Shown piece after piece: positions 15,817-25,123 of a stretch of 47,323 nucleotides of DNA. The DNA comes from Kiritimatiellia bacterium (GTDB lineage Bacteria; Verrucomicrobiota; Kiritimatiellia; RFP12; UBA1067). Below the pieces are notes generated by a model that worked only from the letters and a program-made list of their open reading frames with translations, did no database searches and was not told the DNA's origin. The stretch covers positions 1-47,323 of the forward strand of contig JAFRBA010000188.1 of assembly GCA_017405115.1 (NCBI GenBank), read 5' to 3'. Made by a program: the position numbers and the translations under genes. Within the stretch, counting starts at the first letter, position 1; every line of letters begins with the position of its first letter.

Positions 15817-18239
15817 CCGACGGAGAAGGAGAATATCTCCTTGTCGGTGTGGTCGGGCTCCACGAACGGCACGCCGAAGTCCAGCCGTATCGGGAACATG
15901 GGGATGTCCAAGCGGAACCCGATGCCGCCCGTCCATGCGAACGTGTCGTCGAAGTCAAGGTCGAAGACGTCCTCGCCGACCGAGCCGGCGTCCGTGAAGA
16001 GGGCGAAGCGGAACATCTTTACGATCGGGATCGTGTACTCGACGTTCATGCAGAGGAGCGACTGGCCGCCCCACGGAGCATAGTCGCCCTTGCCGTTCCA
16101 CTTCGCCTCCTTGACCATCGGAGCCACGTAGCGGTAGCGGATGCCGCGGATCGACTTCGGGCCGCCCAGGAACATGCGGTTGTAGATCGGCACGTCGCCG
16201 TCGAAGCCGTCGATGGTCTCGCCGCGCAGGCCGACCATGAGCACGTGGTCGAAGCGCTTCCAGATGTTGAAGTAGCTGCGGTGGTTGAAGCCGAGCCTCC
16301 AGTACTCGTTGTCGCCGGCCGGCGCAAGGTCGAGGAACAGCTTGGTGCGGTGGCCGCGCGTCGGGGTGCGGAAGTTGTCGCGGCTGTCCTTGGCCCAGAA
16401 GAAATGGAGCACGGGCTCCATCGCGTCACCGTACTCCTTCTCCTCCTCGCGGAAGACCTGGCGGTAGCGGTATCTGCCTGGATAGTAGCTCTTGCCGACG
16501 TCGTAGTAGCCCTTGTCAACGTCGTCGAACTCGATGTACTCGCCCGAGAGGCCGACGCCGAGGCGGCCGAACGGCTCCCATGTCGGCCAGAACTTGACCG
16601 GGTACGTGAGCGAGGCGAGCGCGCCGCTGCGGATGAGGTCGTACTCGTCGTACCAGCGCAGGCGACGGTACACGTCTACCGAGAGCTCGAGGAGGCGGTC
16701 GAAGAGGTGCGGCTCCACTATGCCGACCTCGGCCGACTGGTAGCGTGGACCCCAGGCCACGTAGACGCGGCCCTTCTGGCCTGCGCCGCGGAAGAGCTTG
16801 GTGGGCGCGAAGAGGTCGAAGTTGTTCTGGTTGACCTCGGCCGAGATGTACACGGAGTCGACCGTGGACGCGCCGACGCCGACCATGAACGACCCGGTGT
16901 TCTTCTCCTCGACCTCGTAGACCAGGTCGCGGTACTCGGCGCCGTTCTCGTCCTTGCCGCGGTCGGTCGGCTCCAGGTAGTAGCGCACGCGCGAGAAATA
17001 GTCGAGGTTCTCGAGGCGCTTCTGCGAGCGCTCGGCGCGATCGGCGAGCATGCGGTCGCCGGGACCGAGGGCGATTTCGCGGCGGATCACCTTGTCCTTC
17101 GTGTAGTCGTTGCCGCGGATGCGAACCTCGTTCAAGACAACCGGCACGCCCTCGGTGACCTGGTACACGATGTTGACCACGGACTCGTTGTCGGTCGGAA
17201 TGCGCTTGATGGCGACGCGCGTGTCGGCAAGGCCGGAGTCGCCGGAGCCGACGACGACCTCGATGCGGTGCGCCGCGTCGTCGAGCGTCTTCTGCCCCGC
17301 GACGGTGCCGGCCGCCGGCAGCTCGCTCTTCTCGCGCACCACCTCCTCGGGGTACCGGGTGAGGCCCTTGATGCTCGACTCGCCTATCGTGTACCGCGTG
17401 CCCTCGTCGATGCGGAACACGACGTTCACCTTGCCGTCGGAGACAGGGACTCGCTCAGGCACGTCGACCTTGACGTCGAGATAGCCGTAGTTGCGGTAGA
17501 CGCCGGCGATCTTCTCGCAGCACTGCGCGAGCTGGTCGCGGGTCGCGGGGCTGTCGGTGAACCAGCCGACCGGGTTCCACCACGGCAGGTCGTCGATTGC
17601 CTGGTGGAGCTCGGCCACGTCGAACTCGCCGTCGGCCAGCGGAGAGCCGGGCATCAGCGACGAGATCGCCGAGACGTCGACCGCGTGCTCCGCGCCCTCG
17701 AACACGTAGTCGGCCACCTTCTGGCGCTTCCCCTCGTCGATGACGAAAGTGACGTTGACGTCGTTGCCGCCTACAACAGTGGTGGTGAATACGACCTTCG
17801 CGTCGGGATAGTACTTCTTCTGGTATGCAAGGCGGACCTTCGCCGCCGCCGCCGCGAGGTCTGATTCGCCGTAGAGGTAGCCGTCCTTCAGCTCAGACTC
17901 CTTGGCCACCTTCGACTCGCTGAACTCGTCGTTGCCCTGCACGATGAGCGGACCCGCGAAGCGCATCTTGCGCTTCACGAGGAACGTTACCTCCACCCCG
18001 GACGCCACGCGCTTCGCGTCGGCGGTGATGTCCTCGAACTCGCCAGAGTCCTTGAGCGAATTGACATCGCGCGTGACGGTTACCGGATCGTACGGCTTGC
18101 CGGCCTTCGTCTGGCATCTGCTTGCGACCAGCGAAGTGTCGCCGCCGAACCCGTCAAGCGCCTTGACCCTCACCTCCGTCACGTCCGCGGCAAAGGCCAC
18201 GGACCCGGAGACCACGAGAACTGCGATGAGCTTTTTCAT
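15804..18239 (-). CDS. bamA: Outer membrane protein assembly factor BamA
   Basis: From the ATG at 18239 (MKKLIAVLVVSGSVAFAA signal peptide; an upstream ATG at 18260 would spoil it) the protein has 811 residues. Several POTRA domains fill about 25-430, with the typical L-N-E-V-R-I-R-G-N-D-Y-T-K-D-K-V-I-R-R-E. The C-terminal 16-strand barrel follows, including L-G-G-P-K-S-I-R-G-I-R-Y-R (the V-R-G-F/Y loop motif) and a final aromatic strand S-F-S-V-G-Y-D-F. It inserts outer membrane proteins. A minus-strand -10 TAAAAT preceded by TTGG is 12 nt from the ATG. It is convergent with aroQ. Confidence 0.95.
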   Translation of the reverse strand: MKKLIAVLVVSGSVAFAADVTEVRVKALDGFGGDTSLVASRCQTKAGKPYDPVTVTRDVNSLKDSGEFEDITADAKRVASGVEVTFLVKRKMRFAGPLIVQGNDEFSESKVAKESELKDGYLYGESDLAAAAAKVRLAYQKKYYPDAKVVFTTTVVGGNDVNVTFVIDEGKRQKVADYVFEGAEHAVDVSAISSLMPGSPLADGEFDVAELHQAIDDLPWWNPVGWFTDSPATRDQLAQCCEKIAGVYRNYGYLDVKVDVPERVPVSDGKVNVVFRIDEGTRYTIGESSIKGLTRYPEEVVREKSELPAAGTVAGQKTLDDAAHRIEVVVGSGDSGLADTRVAIKRIPTDNESVVNIVYQVTEGVPVVLNEVRIRGNDYTKDKVIRREIALGPGDRMLADRAERSQKRLENLDYFSRVRYYLEPTDRGKDENGAEYRDLVYEVEEKNTGSFMVGVGASTVDSVYISAEVNQNNFDLFAPTKLFRGAGQKGRVYVAWGPRYQSAEVGIVEPHLFDRLLELSVDVYRRLRWYDEYDLIRSGALASLTYPVKFWPTWEPFGRLGVGLSGEYIEFDDVDKGYYDVGKSYYPGRYRYRQVFREEEKEYGDAMEPVLHFFWAKDSRDNFRTPTRGHRTKLFLDLAPAGDNEYWRLGFNHRSYFNIWKRFDHVLMVGLRGETIDGFDGDVPIYNRMFLGGPKSIRGIRYRYVAPMVKEAKWNGKGDYAPWGGQSLLCMNVEYTIPIVKMFRFALFTDAGSVGEDVFDLDFDDTFAWTGGIGFRLDIPMFPIRLDFGVPFVEPDHTDKEIFSFSVGYDF

Positions 18240-18293
18240 ATGTGATGTGTATTTTACCAAATTTCGGGCGTCAGCGGGGAAATAATGGGCGAC

Positions 18294-18860
18294 TCAGCCT
18301 ACAAGAGACAGGAACTCCTGGCGCACCCTCACGTCCTCGCGGAACGAGCCCAGCACGGTGGACGTCACCATTTCCGAGTTCTGTTTCTCGACTCCTCGCA
18401 TCATCATGCACAGGTGCCGCGCCCGCACGACGACGCCGACGCCCTCCGCCTCGGTCTCGTCAAGCACGGCCTGCGCGATCTGCTCGGTGAGGCGCTCCTG
18501 TATCTGGAGCCTGCGCGCGAACATGTCCACTATCCTGGCGAGCTTGGAGACCCCCAGCACCTTCCCCGTGGAGATGTAGCCTATCGCGCAGCGGCCATAG
18601 AACGGCAGGAGGTGGTGCTCGCAGAGCGAATAGAGCTCGATGTCCTTCAAGATCACCATGTGGTTGGTGCCGCTGACGAACTTCGCTCCGTTGACGACGC
18701 GCCGCAGGCTCTGCCTGTAGCCGCGCGTTAGGAACGCCAGCGAGCGCGCCACGCGCTGCGGCGTCTTCGCTAGCCCGGCGCGGTCCGGGTCCTCGCCGAG
18801 CTCGACGAGCAGGCTCTTCACAAGCGCCGCAATGCGCTTCTCGTTAGGCTGTCCTCGCAC
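18294..18860 (-). CDS. folE: GTP cyclohydrolase I
   Basis: A 188-residue protein with a GTG start preceded by GGAGG. It shows the FolE signature: T-P-Q-R-V-A-R-S, the zinc and catalytic segment [37 protein letters not shown] and the second zinc Cys in [11 protein letters not shown]. It makes dihydroneopterin triphosphate for folate or queuosine-type pterins. It sits 54 bp upstream of bamA on the same strand with its own promoter and a long leader. Confidence 0.95.
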   Translation of the reverse strand: MRGQPNEKRIAALVKSLLVELGEDPDRAGLAKTPQRVARSLAFLTRGYRQSLRRVVNGAKFVSGTNHMVILKDIELYSLCEHHLLPFYGRCAIGYISTGKVLGVSKLARIVDMFARRLQIQERLTEQIAQAVLDETEAEGVGVVVRARHLCMMMRGVEKQNSEMVTSTVLGSFREDVRVRQEFLSLVG

Positions 18861-19009
18861 CTCTTACCCTCCACGGCTACTGCTTCAGGCCCGTCGATGA
18901 ACACTCACTTTGCTTCCACGTCCCCGAGCAACCTTTCTTCCCATCCCGGCACCATGCCGATTCAACGGCCGCGAACTCCGTCGCCGCCGAGACTTCGCAT
19001 ATTATATCA
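18861..19009 (-). promoter_or_regulatory. folE promoter and ~135-nt leader
   Basis: An extended -10 TGATATAAT (hexamer 19001-19006, minus strand) lies well upstream of folE, giving a 5' leader of roughly 135 nt. The leader can form local hairpins (for example TTGCT...AGCAA), but I could not match it to the tetrahydrofolate, preQ1 or other folate-linked riboswitch consensus. No gene is apparent between 18861 and 19107. Confidence 0.4.
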
Positions 19010-19107
19010 TAAATAGCGGGAATCACGCGCCCTGCAAGTGGAAACCGCCATAAGACGACGTGGCCATCGCGACTGCGGCAGGGACGCAAAGAATCCTCTC
19101 CAACGCG

Positions 19108-20220
19108 CTACTGTGCGCACGTGCTTTTCTCCTTCCAATGCACAGGGATTGCTACGGCCGAAGGCCTAGCTTCCCTCCTAAGCCAGGCAAGCACGCCGTC
19201 CGCCAGCATTTCGCCGGCCGTAAAGGGATCAAATTCAAAGCAGCCGAAGACTCCGGGGATCACAGGGTGGTTGCCCCGATTAGACAATGTAGCGATGCGG
19301 ACATCCTTCGGGAATCTAACCCCCGCCTCCAGCAGCGCAGCGACGGCGCCGGTGGCGAGATAGTCGTCTGTGAACACAAACGCATCCGGCAACCATTCAC
19401 TGCCTTCGACGATGCGCGACGCAAAGGCGCGATACGCCGTGTCCCTCAGTATCTCAAGCCGCCCTTCGCCTTGTCTCCTGGGCGAAAGGTTCCACTCCTC
19501 ATCCTCGATTCCCTCGTCGTCAAGGATTCTGGAAAGCTGCTTCCAGTGCCCCGTCATCTTCGCAACGCGGATGACGCGCTTCACACCGCATTCGCGACAC
19601 GACAACACGAATGCGCGGAACGCATCCTCAAAGTCATGCCGAAAAGTCCCGATGCATGTGCCGCCGCACTCCCCGTCGACGTTCACAAAGGGGATCTCCG
19701 CTTTGGTCAGCCGCGAACAGAGGCGCTTGTCGTCGTCCAGCAGTACGGCGATGTCGACAGGCTGGCGGAAGTGGTAGTCGAGGACGCCCATGTCGAGATG
19801 CCCCGACTTCCCCCTCGGAACGGTCACCTGCGTAAAGAGGTAGTTCGCCCGAAAGATCACCGTGCGGATGCGTTCAACCATCATCATGATGCCATAGCTG
19901 AAGTCACCCGAGGGGACGATGCACATCACATGTCCCTTCCAGTGGGGCATTCTGGCGTGGCGGACGACGCACCCGTTGCGCGGCGCTGCATCCACAAGCC
20001 CTTCTTCGCATAGCTTCTTGATTGCCGCGACAGGAACACGGTTGGAAACGCCGAAATGCGCCACCAGCTCGCGCACGGACGGAAGCCTGTCGCCAGGTTT
20101 GTAGAAGCCCGTGCGTATCGCCCGCCTAAGCCCATCGGTCATCTGGTCGACGAGCGCCCCCCACTGGGATCTGTCAATTGTAAATGGAACGCGTTTCATT
20201 CGCATCCAACGTACATTCAC
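19108..20220 (-). CDS. GntR-type HTH / LacI-type sensor transcriptional regulator
   Basis: A 370-residue protein. Residues ~15-85 are a GntR winged helix (G-F-Y-K-P-G-D-R-L-P-S-V-R-E-L-V-A-H-F-G-V-S, ...E-G-L-V-D). From ~95 it is a periplasmic-binding-type ligand domain as in LacI/AraR regulators (I-A-V-L-L-D-D-D, A-F-V-F-T-D-D-Y-L-A-T-G-A-V-A-A-L). Such hybrids sense sugars. The GTG at 20220 overlaps the ATPase stop as GTGA; an in-frame ATG at 20199 is an alternative start. A likely target is the GH42-like gene upstream of the ATPase, but no operator is proven. Confidence 0.82.
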   Translation of the reverse strand: MNVRWMRMKRVPFTIDRSQWGALVDQMTDGLRRAIRTGFYKPGDRLPSVRELVAHFGVSNRVPVAAIKKLCEEGLVDAAPRNGCVVRHARMPHWKGHVMCIVPSGDFSYGIMMMVERIRTVIFRANYLFTQVTVPRGKSGHLDMGVLDYHFRQPVDIAVLLDDDKRLCSRLTKAEIPFVNVDGECGGTCIGTFRHDFEDAFRAFVLSCRECGVKRVIRVAKMTGHWKQLSRILDDEGIEDEEWNLSPRRQGEGRLEILRDTAYRAFASRIVEGSEWLPDAFVFTDDYLATGAVAALLEAGVRFPKDVRIATLSNRGNHPVIPGVFGCFEFDPFTAGEMLADGVLAWLRREARPSAVAIPVHWKEKSTCAQ

Positions 20221-21536
20221 ATATCGCGCATGGAAAGTCCCAAAAATGAAACTTCCCTGCTTTTCAAATCAGGATTCTTCTGAAAGAATGCGTCCGACTT
20301 CTCCTGCAGCCGCTTCAGGTCGATGCGCGTCTCGTCTCTTTTGACTTCATAGAAGTCAAGTCGCCCGCCAACAGAATCGTCGCACACCAAGTCGATTTCG
20401 TTTTCGCCGCGTCTGTCCCACCAGCCGCCGATCTTAGTGTATCTACGCTCCTCCGCGAATTTCTGCCTGAAATACCCCTCAAGCGCAATGCCGGAGAATG
20501 TCTCGTAGTCCCTGCGGAGTATGTCGCGCAGCAAGTCAAAACGCTTGAGTTCTATCAGGTCCGCGTTCTTGAACACAAACCTGAACCAGAACGCGAAGAA
20601 ATTGTCCGTTATCCTGTAGCGGCTCAATTTGCTGGTGCTGCCCTCAAACAGCGGCTGCCGCCTGGCTACAAGCCCGTAGTCGGTTTCCAGCCGCGTCAGG
20701 TAGCCGCCAACAGAGGTGCCGACGATCTGCTCTATCTCGTTGCGCGTGGTCACGCCCCTCGCGATTGCGGAAAGGATTGAGAAGTACGTCCCGTACTCCT
20801 TGCCGAACTCCTGCACCAGCACCGACTTGCCCTCGTCGAAGAAGTAGGAATGTTCGCCGAGGATGCCGTCGATCATCGCATCCCTAATGACGAATCCGCG
20901 ATCCATCAGCTCCTCGACATATCTGGCGACGCCACCGGTGAACGTCCAAAGCGCAAGCAGGTCGTCAGGCGTCCAGTTCTTGTTGTATGACGAAAGGATT
21001 TCCCTGAGGACAGGCAAAGCGAACGGATCGACGTGCAGACGAGAAGTGCTGCGGCCGTAGAGAGGCTGTCCGTCGTCAAAGAATATCCGGTTCATCATCG
21101 TGTTGACGCTACCGCACATGACAAGATTTATCTTCGACTTGGCATGAAATCTGTCCCACTGCTCCTGGATGTCGCCGAATATCCCCTCGTCCACCTTCCA
21201 GAACTCCTGAAGTTCATCTATGACAAGCGTGAACGGACGCCGACACGATTCTTCCATCAATGCCTTGAAAAGGGTTCCAAATCTGATGCCGTTTCCATAG
21301 AGCGAAATCGGAAGAACCTCCTTTGTCTTTTCGATGAAGTCGGCGCACTGGTCGGCTTCCGCCCTGCGCGTAACCAAAAAGTACAGATATGGCTCATCAT
21401 TCATTGCATGCTGGATAAGCTGGGTCTTGCCAACCCGCCTACGCCCCGTCACGACAGTCATCCGCGCAACCCTTTTTGAAAGGTCACGCTCCTTTCGCAA
21501 GTATTCAATCTCGCTCTTTCTGTCGAAGAAATCCAT
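20217..21536 (-). CDS. Archaeal-type ATPase with C-terminal PD-(D/E)XK-like (DUF234) domain
   Basis: From the ATG at 21536 the protein has 439 residues. Walker A is V-T-G-R-R-R-V-G-K-T-Q near 30 and Walker B is T-L-V-I-D-E-L-Q near 110. A winged-helix region follows (about 260-320), then a C-terminal segment N-E-I-D-L-V...D-F-Y-E-V-K near 395 with the spacing of a restriction-type nuclease core. This is the PF01637/DUF234 architecture found widely in anaerobes; the function is unknown and mobility or defence have been suggested. The DNA looks more AT-rich than the core genes. It is translationally coupled to the regulator. Confidence 0.85.
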   Translation of the reverse strand: MDFFDRKSEIEYLRKERDLSKRVARMTVVTGRRRVGKTQLIQHAMNDEPYLYFLVTRRAEADQCADFIEKTKEVLPISLYGNGIRFGTLFKALMEESCRRPFTLVIDELQEFWKVDEGIFGDIQEQWDRFHAKSKINLVMCGSVNTMMNRIFFDDGQPLYGRSTSRLHVDPFALPVLREILSSYNKNWTPDDLLALWTFTGGVARYVEELMDRGFVIRDAMIDGILGEHSYFFDEGKSVLVQEFGKEYGTYFSILSAIARGVTTRNEIEQIVGTSVGGYLTRLETDYGLVARRQPLFEGSTSKLSRYRITDNFFAFWFRFVFKNADLIELKRFDLLRDILRRDYETFSGIALEGYFRQKFAEERRYTKIGGWWDRRGENEIDLVCDDSVGGRLDFYEVKRDETRIDLKRLQEKSDAFFQKNPDLKSREVSFLGLSMRDM

Positions 21537-21658
21537 GTTTACTACACTTTCCTCTGCAACCCACAGTTCCGAACTGTCGGTTGCAGTGAATGATACCATA
21601 TCTCATCGGGTTTGGCAATAGCGCAGATCATCGGCCATGGAACATCCGCGTAAGAATC

Positions 21659-24600
21659 TCATTTCTCCAAACCCACCTCAACGATCTCCCTGGCTCGACG
21701 CGCAACAGAACGGACTTCCTCGGCGTCGCCGATGAAAAAGAGCCGTGTGTCTCCATAGGCCATATCCACGGGAATCTCCTCGGTCGCAAAGTGGCATTTC
21801 CCCGAATATAGCTCGACTGCCGAGAATCGTCCGGGAAGGCGAATCGCCCCAACCGCAGACTCGACAGGGCAATAGACGGAAATGCAACGACCGCCAGACC
21901 CGACATTCACAGGCAAATCGGTGCAGATGCGAAGTCCGCACGTCCTTCCAACGCACTCCAGCACTTCACCCTGCGGATAGGCAGCCGGCAAGTAAACGGA
22001 CGTCCAGTCGCCATGATGTTTCATCGCCGCCGCGACACGGCCGTCCGCATATCGGCCAAGAACAGTCGCATTGCCGTCAACCACGTTGAATCGCTTGGCT
22101 TTCGGTCCGCGCTGCGGCCTGTCGGATCCGTCAGCCGTCCAACTCCACGTCATGTCGGAGAAAACCTGCCCCGGCCTGTCGTCGGCGACTTCGATTCCCA
22201 CCGCCTTCGACACGTTCTCGGCAGAAAGCGTGCGCATGTTTGAGTAGCCGGTCGCATGCGTGAAGACCAACACGTTTCCATTCGACTTGAACCGATCAAG
22301 CGTCCGGAGGTCTGCCTCTCCAAGAGCATAGAGGTCGTCGAAGAGGTAGACGCGATAGCCAAGTTCGCCCGGCGTATGCTCTTCCAGATTCCTCCAGACC
22401 AGCGTGTCCATCGCGAAATGGGGCTTCGTCTGCGACTTTCTCGGAAAATGCACCTGACCGAGGTCTTCCTGCGTATTGATGCGCTTGTGCAGATTAGTGC
22501 CTATCTTGCGCACCTGCGCAATGTCAGCCCCAAGACTCCGCAGCGGCAGATACTCGCCCAAGAGCGCCATCAATCCATGCTCGCGGCGAATTGCCCTCTG
22601 AATCGACGGAGAATCGAACCAGTGCCCGTGTATATCCAGAAACCAGTGCGCTCCGCCAGATGTAAGTCGCTGCGCGATGTTGCGCCTGAACCCGGCCAGC
22701 GTGCCGAACGCCGTCGGATTCCCCCATCGCGGATTGTACGGCTGGCTGCGGAACGTGCGGGTATCGTCCTCGCCGACGAAAAGACGTCCCGAAAGGCGCT
22801 GTAGACGGCTGTAGCCGTTCAACCCCGTGCCACCTTGCGAGAGTCCATGGCAATCATAGCCGAGGGGCGACGCGGCAAAGGAATAGGCCTTGCAGTCGTA
22901 GATTCCCTCCTCGCATGGACGCTGAACCTGCCCGTAGAAATAAGTACACTCGCTGGGGATGTGGTAGGTTCCGCCAGGAACAGGACGCCCGAGCCCTTCG
23001 GAAATCGCATTCATGAACTTCCCGATGACCTCGTCCGTCAACGCCGCCACCGAGCGCAGGAAATCAATGGACGGGCGATCTCCGACCGGGTCAAGGTAGT
23101 AGGGACGATTCTCGACACGTTCTTTCCGCGACGGAATCTCAACCGTTTCAAACGAAGCTATGTGCCGTCCCCACGCGGCAGACAACCGCTCAGGCGTCTT
23201 GTATTCGCGTTGCAGCCATGCACGGAAATGGTCGCGCTGCTGTGGACTATAGTCGCTATATCGGTAGGGAGGACGACGCTCCGTCGGCTGAAACCACTGG
23301 CCGTCATAGCCGGCCACAAGGAAGAACAGCGCAACACGATCGCCCCAGAAGCTGTTGCGTACATGTGCCGTCATGTCCCGCATCGCCTTTGCCGTCTCGT
23401 TCTGCCAGAGCGTACTCGCATACGACGTGAAGTCAAACCGCGTTCCGTCGTCCAGCACAACCGATTCGCCCGGATGCGATTTGCGCCACCAGTCAGGGAC
23501 GTCAGCGTTCACGTTAAGGATGATGTAGGCGTCCGGGCAGACGGAAAGAATCTGCCGTGCATACTCGTCAAGCTGACTGAAGTCGTATTGCCCGGGCCCC
23601 TTCCAGACAAGGGCATCCGAGGGACCAGATCCTTTCACCGTATCAATGCCAAAGAAAACCTTGAGACTGAAGATTCGATATCCGCTTCGGGAGAATTGAT
23701 AAATGTCGTCTTCGACACCTCGAGGAATTGTCGCCGAGTAATATGGAGCAGAATACAAGGCGGCCATCGGCATTTCCCGACCGTCGATTCGAACGAGGTC
23801 AACGGCTTTGTCCACGACGAACTCCGCCTTGACGGGCTTCGATGCAGAGGGTCCGACGACAACTTCCGCCAATCCGTCCATCTTACCGGCAGACAGCCGT
23901 CCATCCAGCCGAAGCGCATAACGTCCAGGCTTGACATAACGCGTAGAAAGCTCAAAAGGAGCCGACACCCGCGTCCCGACCTTAGCTGAGCGCAGGTCTG
24001 CCTCGGGGAACACCCACTGGTACCAGACGACCTCGCCATCCGCCGTCACCAATTCGATTTTGAACCTGTTGGAGGTAAAATATGGCAGCGACTTGAAATT
24101 CAGCTCGACACGGCCCCGCACTGGCTCGCCATCGCGGACTACAACGCGGACCAAGCTAATTTTCGCATCAACGTCCCATCGCCGCGAGAACAACGCATGC
24201 GGCAACTCCGCCGGCGCAACCCACGGCCGGTCGAACAGGGTCTTGTTGTACCAGCTCGGCGCAACCTCGGTCACGGCAGTCCAGTCGCCGCCATTTAGGG
24301 GACGGGCCTCCCACTTGCCGTCGCTACCGAGAATGACCTCATAGGAACCGTCCGCATGGCGAAACTGGATGTCGGCGTTCAGCTTGGCGAACGCATTGCT
24401 GGCGACAGAGTCCGTCGAACTGATCTCAATTGTATTCTCACCAATCCTAAGCCTCGGCTGGATGTTGAAGTAGTTGTCGTTGACGTAGCTGCCGACACTC
24501 TTCCCCAGCTCCTGCCCGTTGATCAAAACCGATTCCCTCCAGACACGCAAAAACGCATATTCAGGGAGGCGGTTCAGCACGAAACGACGGCGGAACACGG

Positions 24601-24968
24601 CTGGTCCCGCGAAATTCGCCTTCATCGCCCAGGCATTCCAGTCCTTCCAGTTGAAGTCCTGCGGTGCATCCGCAACCTGTTCGATGCGCAACGACCCAGT
24701 CGACGCAAATCGCGCCTCGAGCCGAGCCCGCATCGTCTGGGCCGGGACGATGAAACTGCCTCCGTTGGCGACCTGAATGCGGTCAATCGGCCTCCCGTCC
24801 TGATCGGAGAACTTTATCCCGGCCGCGGCGGCGCCGACGACTGAAACCGCATACGTCTTCTCGGGAAGAAGATCCACATATTCGTCTACTGCATTCGTGC
24901 AGGCACAGTCGAACGCCAGATACGGCGACCGACGCCGCCAGCGCGGCGACAAGTGTGCAACTGTTCAT
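21659..24968 (-). CDS. GH42-like secreted glycosidase with frameshifted signal peptide
   Basis: The long frame (21659 to about 24930) encodes ~1090 residues. An N-terminal beta-rich region, including a galactose-binding-like part (R-R-R-F-V-L-N...W-R-E-S-V-L-I-N-G-Q-E-L), is followed by a TIM barrel of the GH42/GH-A type from ~400 (A-L-Y-S-A-P-Y-Y, Y-I-I-L-N-V-N-A-D-V-P-D-W-W) and a C-terminal trimerisation-like Rossmann region (L-F-D-D-L-Y-A-L...L-V-F-T-H-A-T-G-Y). E-D-D-T-R-T-F near 690 resembles the nucleophile segment of relatives; at the acid/base position the sequence reads V-A-G-Y-D-G-Q-W without a Glu. In its own frame this ORF can only start at a TTG (24952) without a secretion signal. 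A good signal peptide (MNSCTLVAALAASVAVS, ATG at 24968) lies in another frame and would join at F-D-C-A-C-T after a one-base change near 24915-24920. Confidence 0.75.
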
Positions 24969-25015
24969 TATCTGTGTATCCCTTTGTTTTATCTGATTAG
25001 CAGAAAACACTTGTA

Positions 25016-25068
25016 ATCATACCAAATTCCTTCTGCAGAATCAATCAGAAAACGAAAACATTGAAAAC
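25016..25068 (-). promoter_or_regulatory. Promoter of the GH42-like gene with GTTTTC repeats
   Basis: The minus-strand -10 TATGAT (25016-25021) is preceded by TGG. Three GTTTTC direct repeats (complement GAAAAC at 25048-25053, 25054-25059, 25063-25068) begin 26 bp upstream of it, where an activator would touch the -35. The binding protein is unknown; the regulator at 19108-20220 is a candidate. Confidence 0.4.
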
Positions 25069-25123
25069 AATGGACGCAGCAAAAATTCCACAATGGACTC
25101 CGCTGGAACTTGCGGCAGGCAGG

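Noticed and set aside
15315..17864. 849-codon plus-strand open frame opposite bamA
   Set aside because: It is the antisense shadow of BamA in high-GC DNA; its translation is low complexity (Val/Glu/Asp/Arg) and BamA matches its family throughout.
18861..19000. Tetrahydrofolate or preQ1 riboswitch before folE
   Set aside because: No match to the conserved core of either class could be aligned by eye.
18877..19089. 70-codon minus-strand frame before folE
   Set aside because: No family resemblance; it overlaps the predicted promoter and leader.
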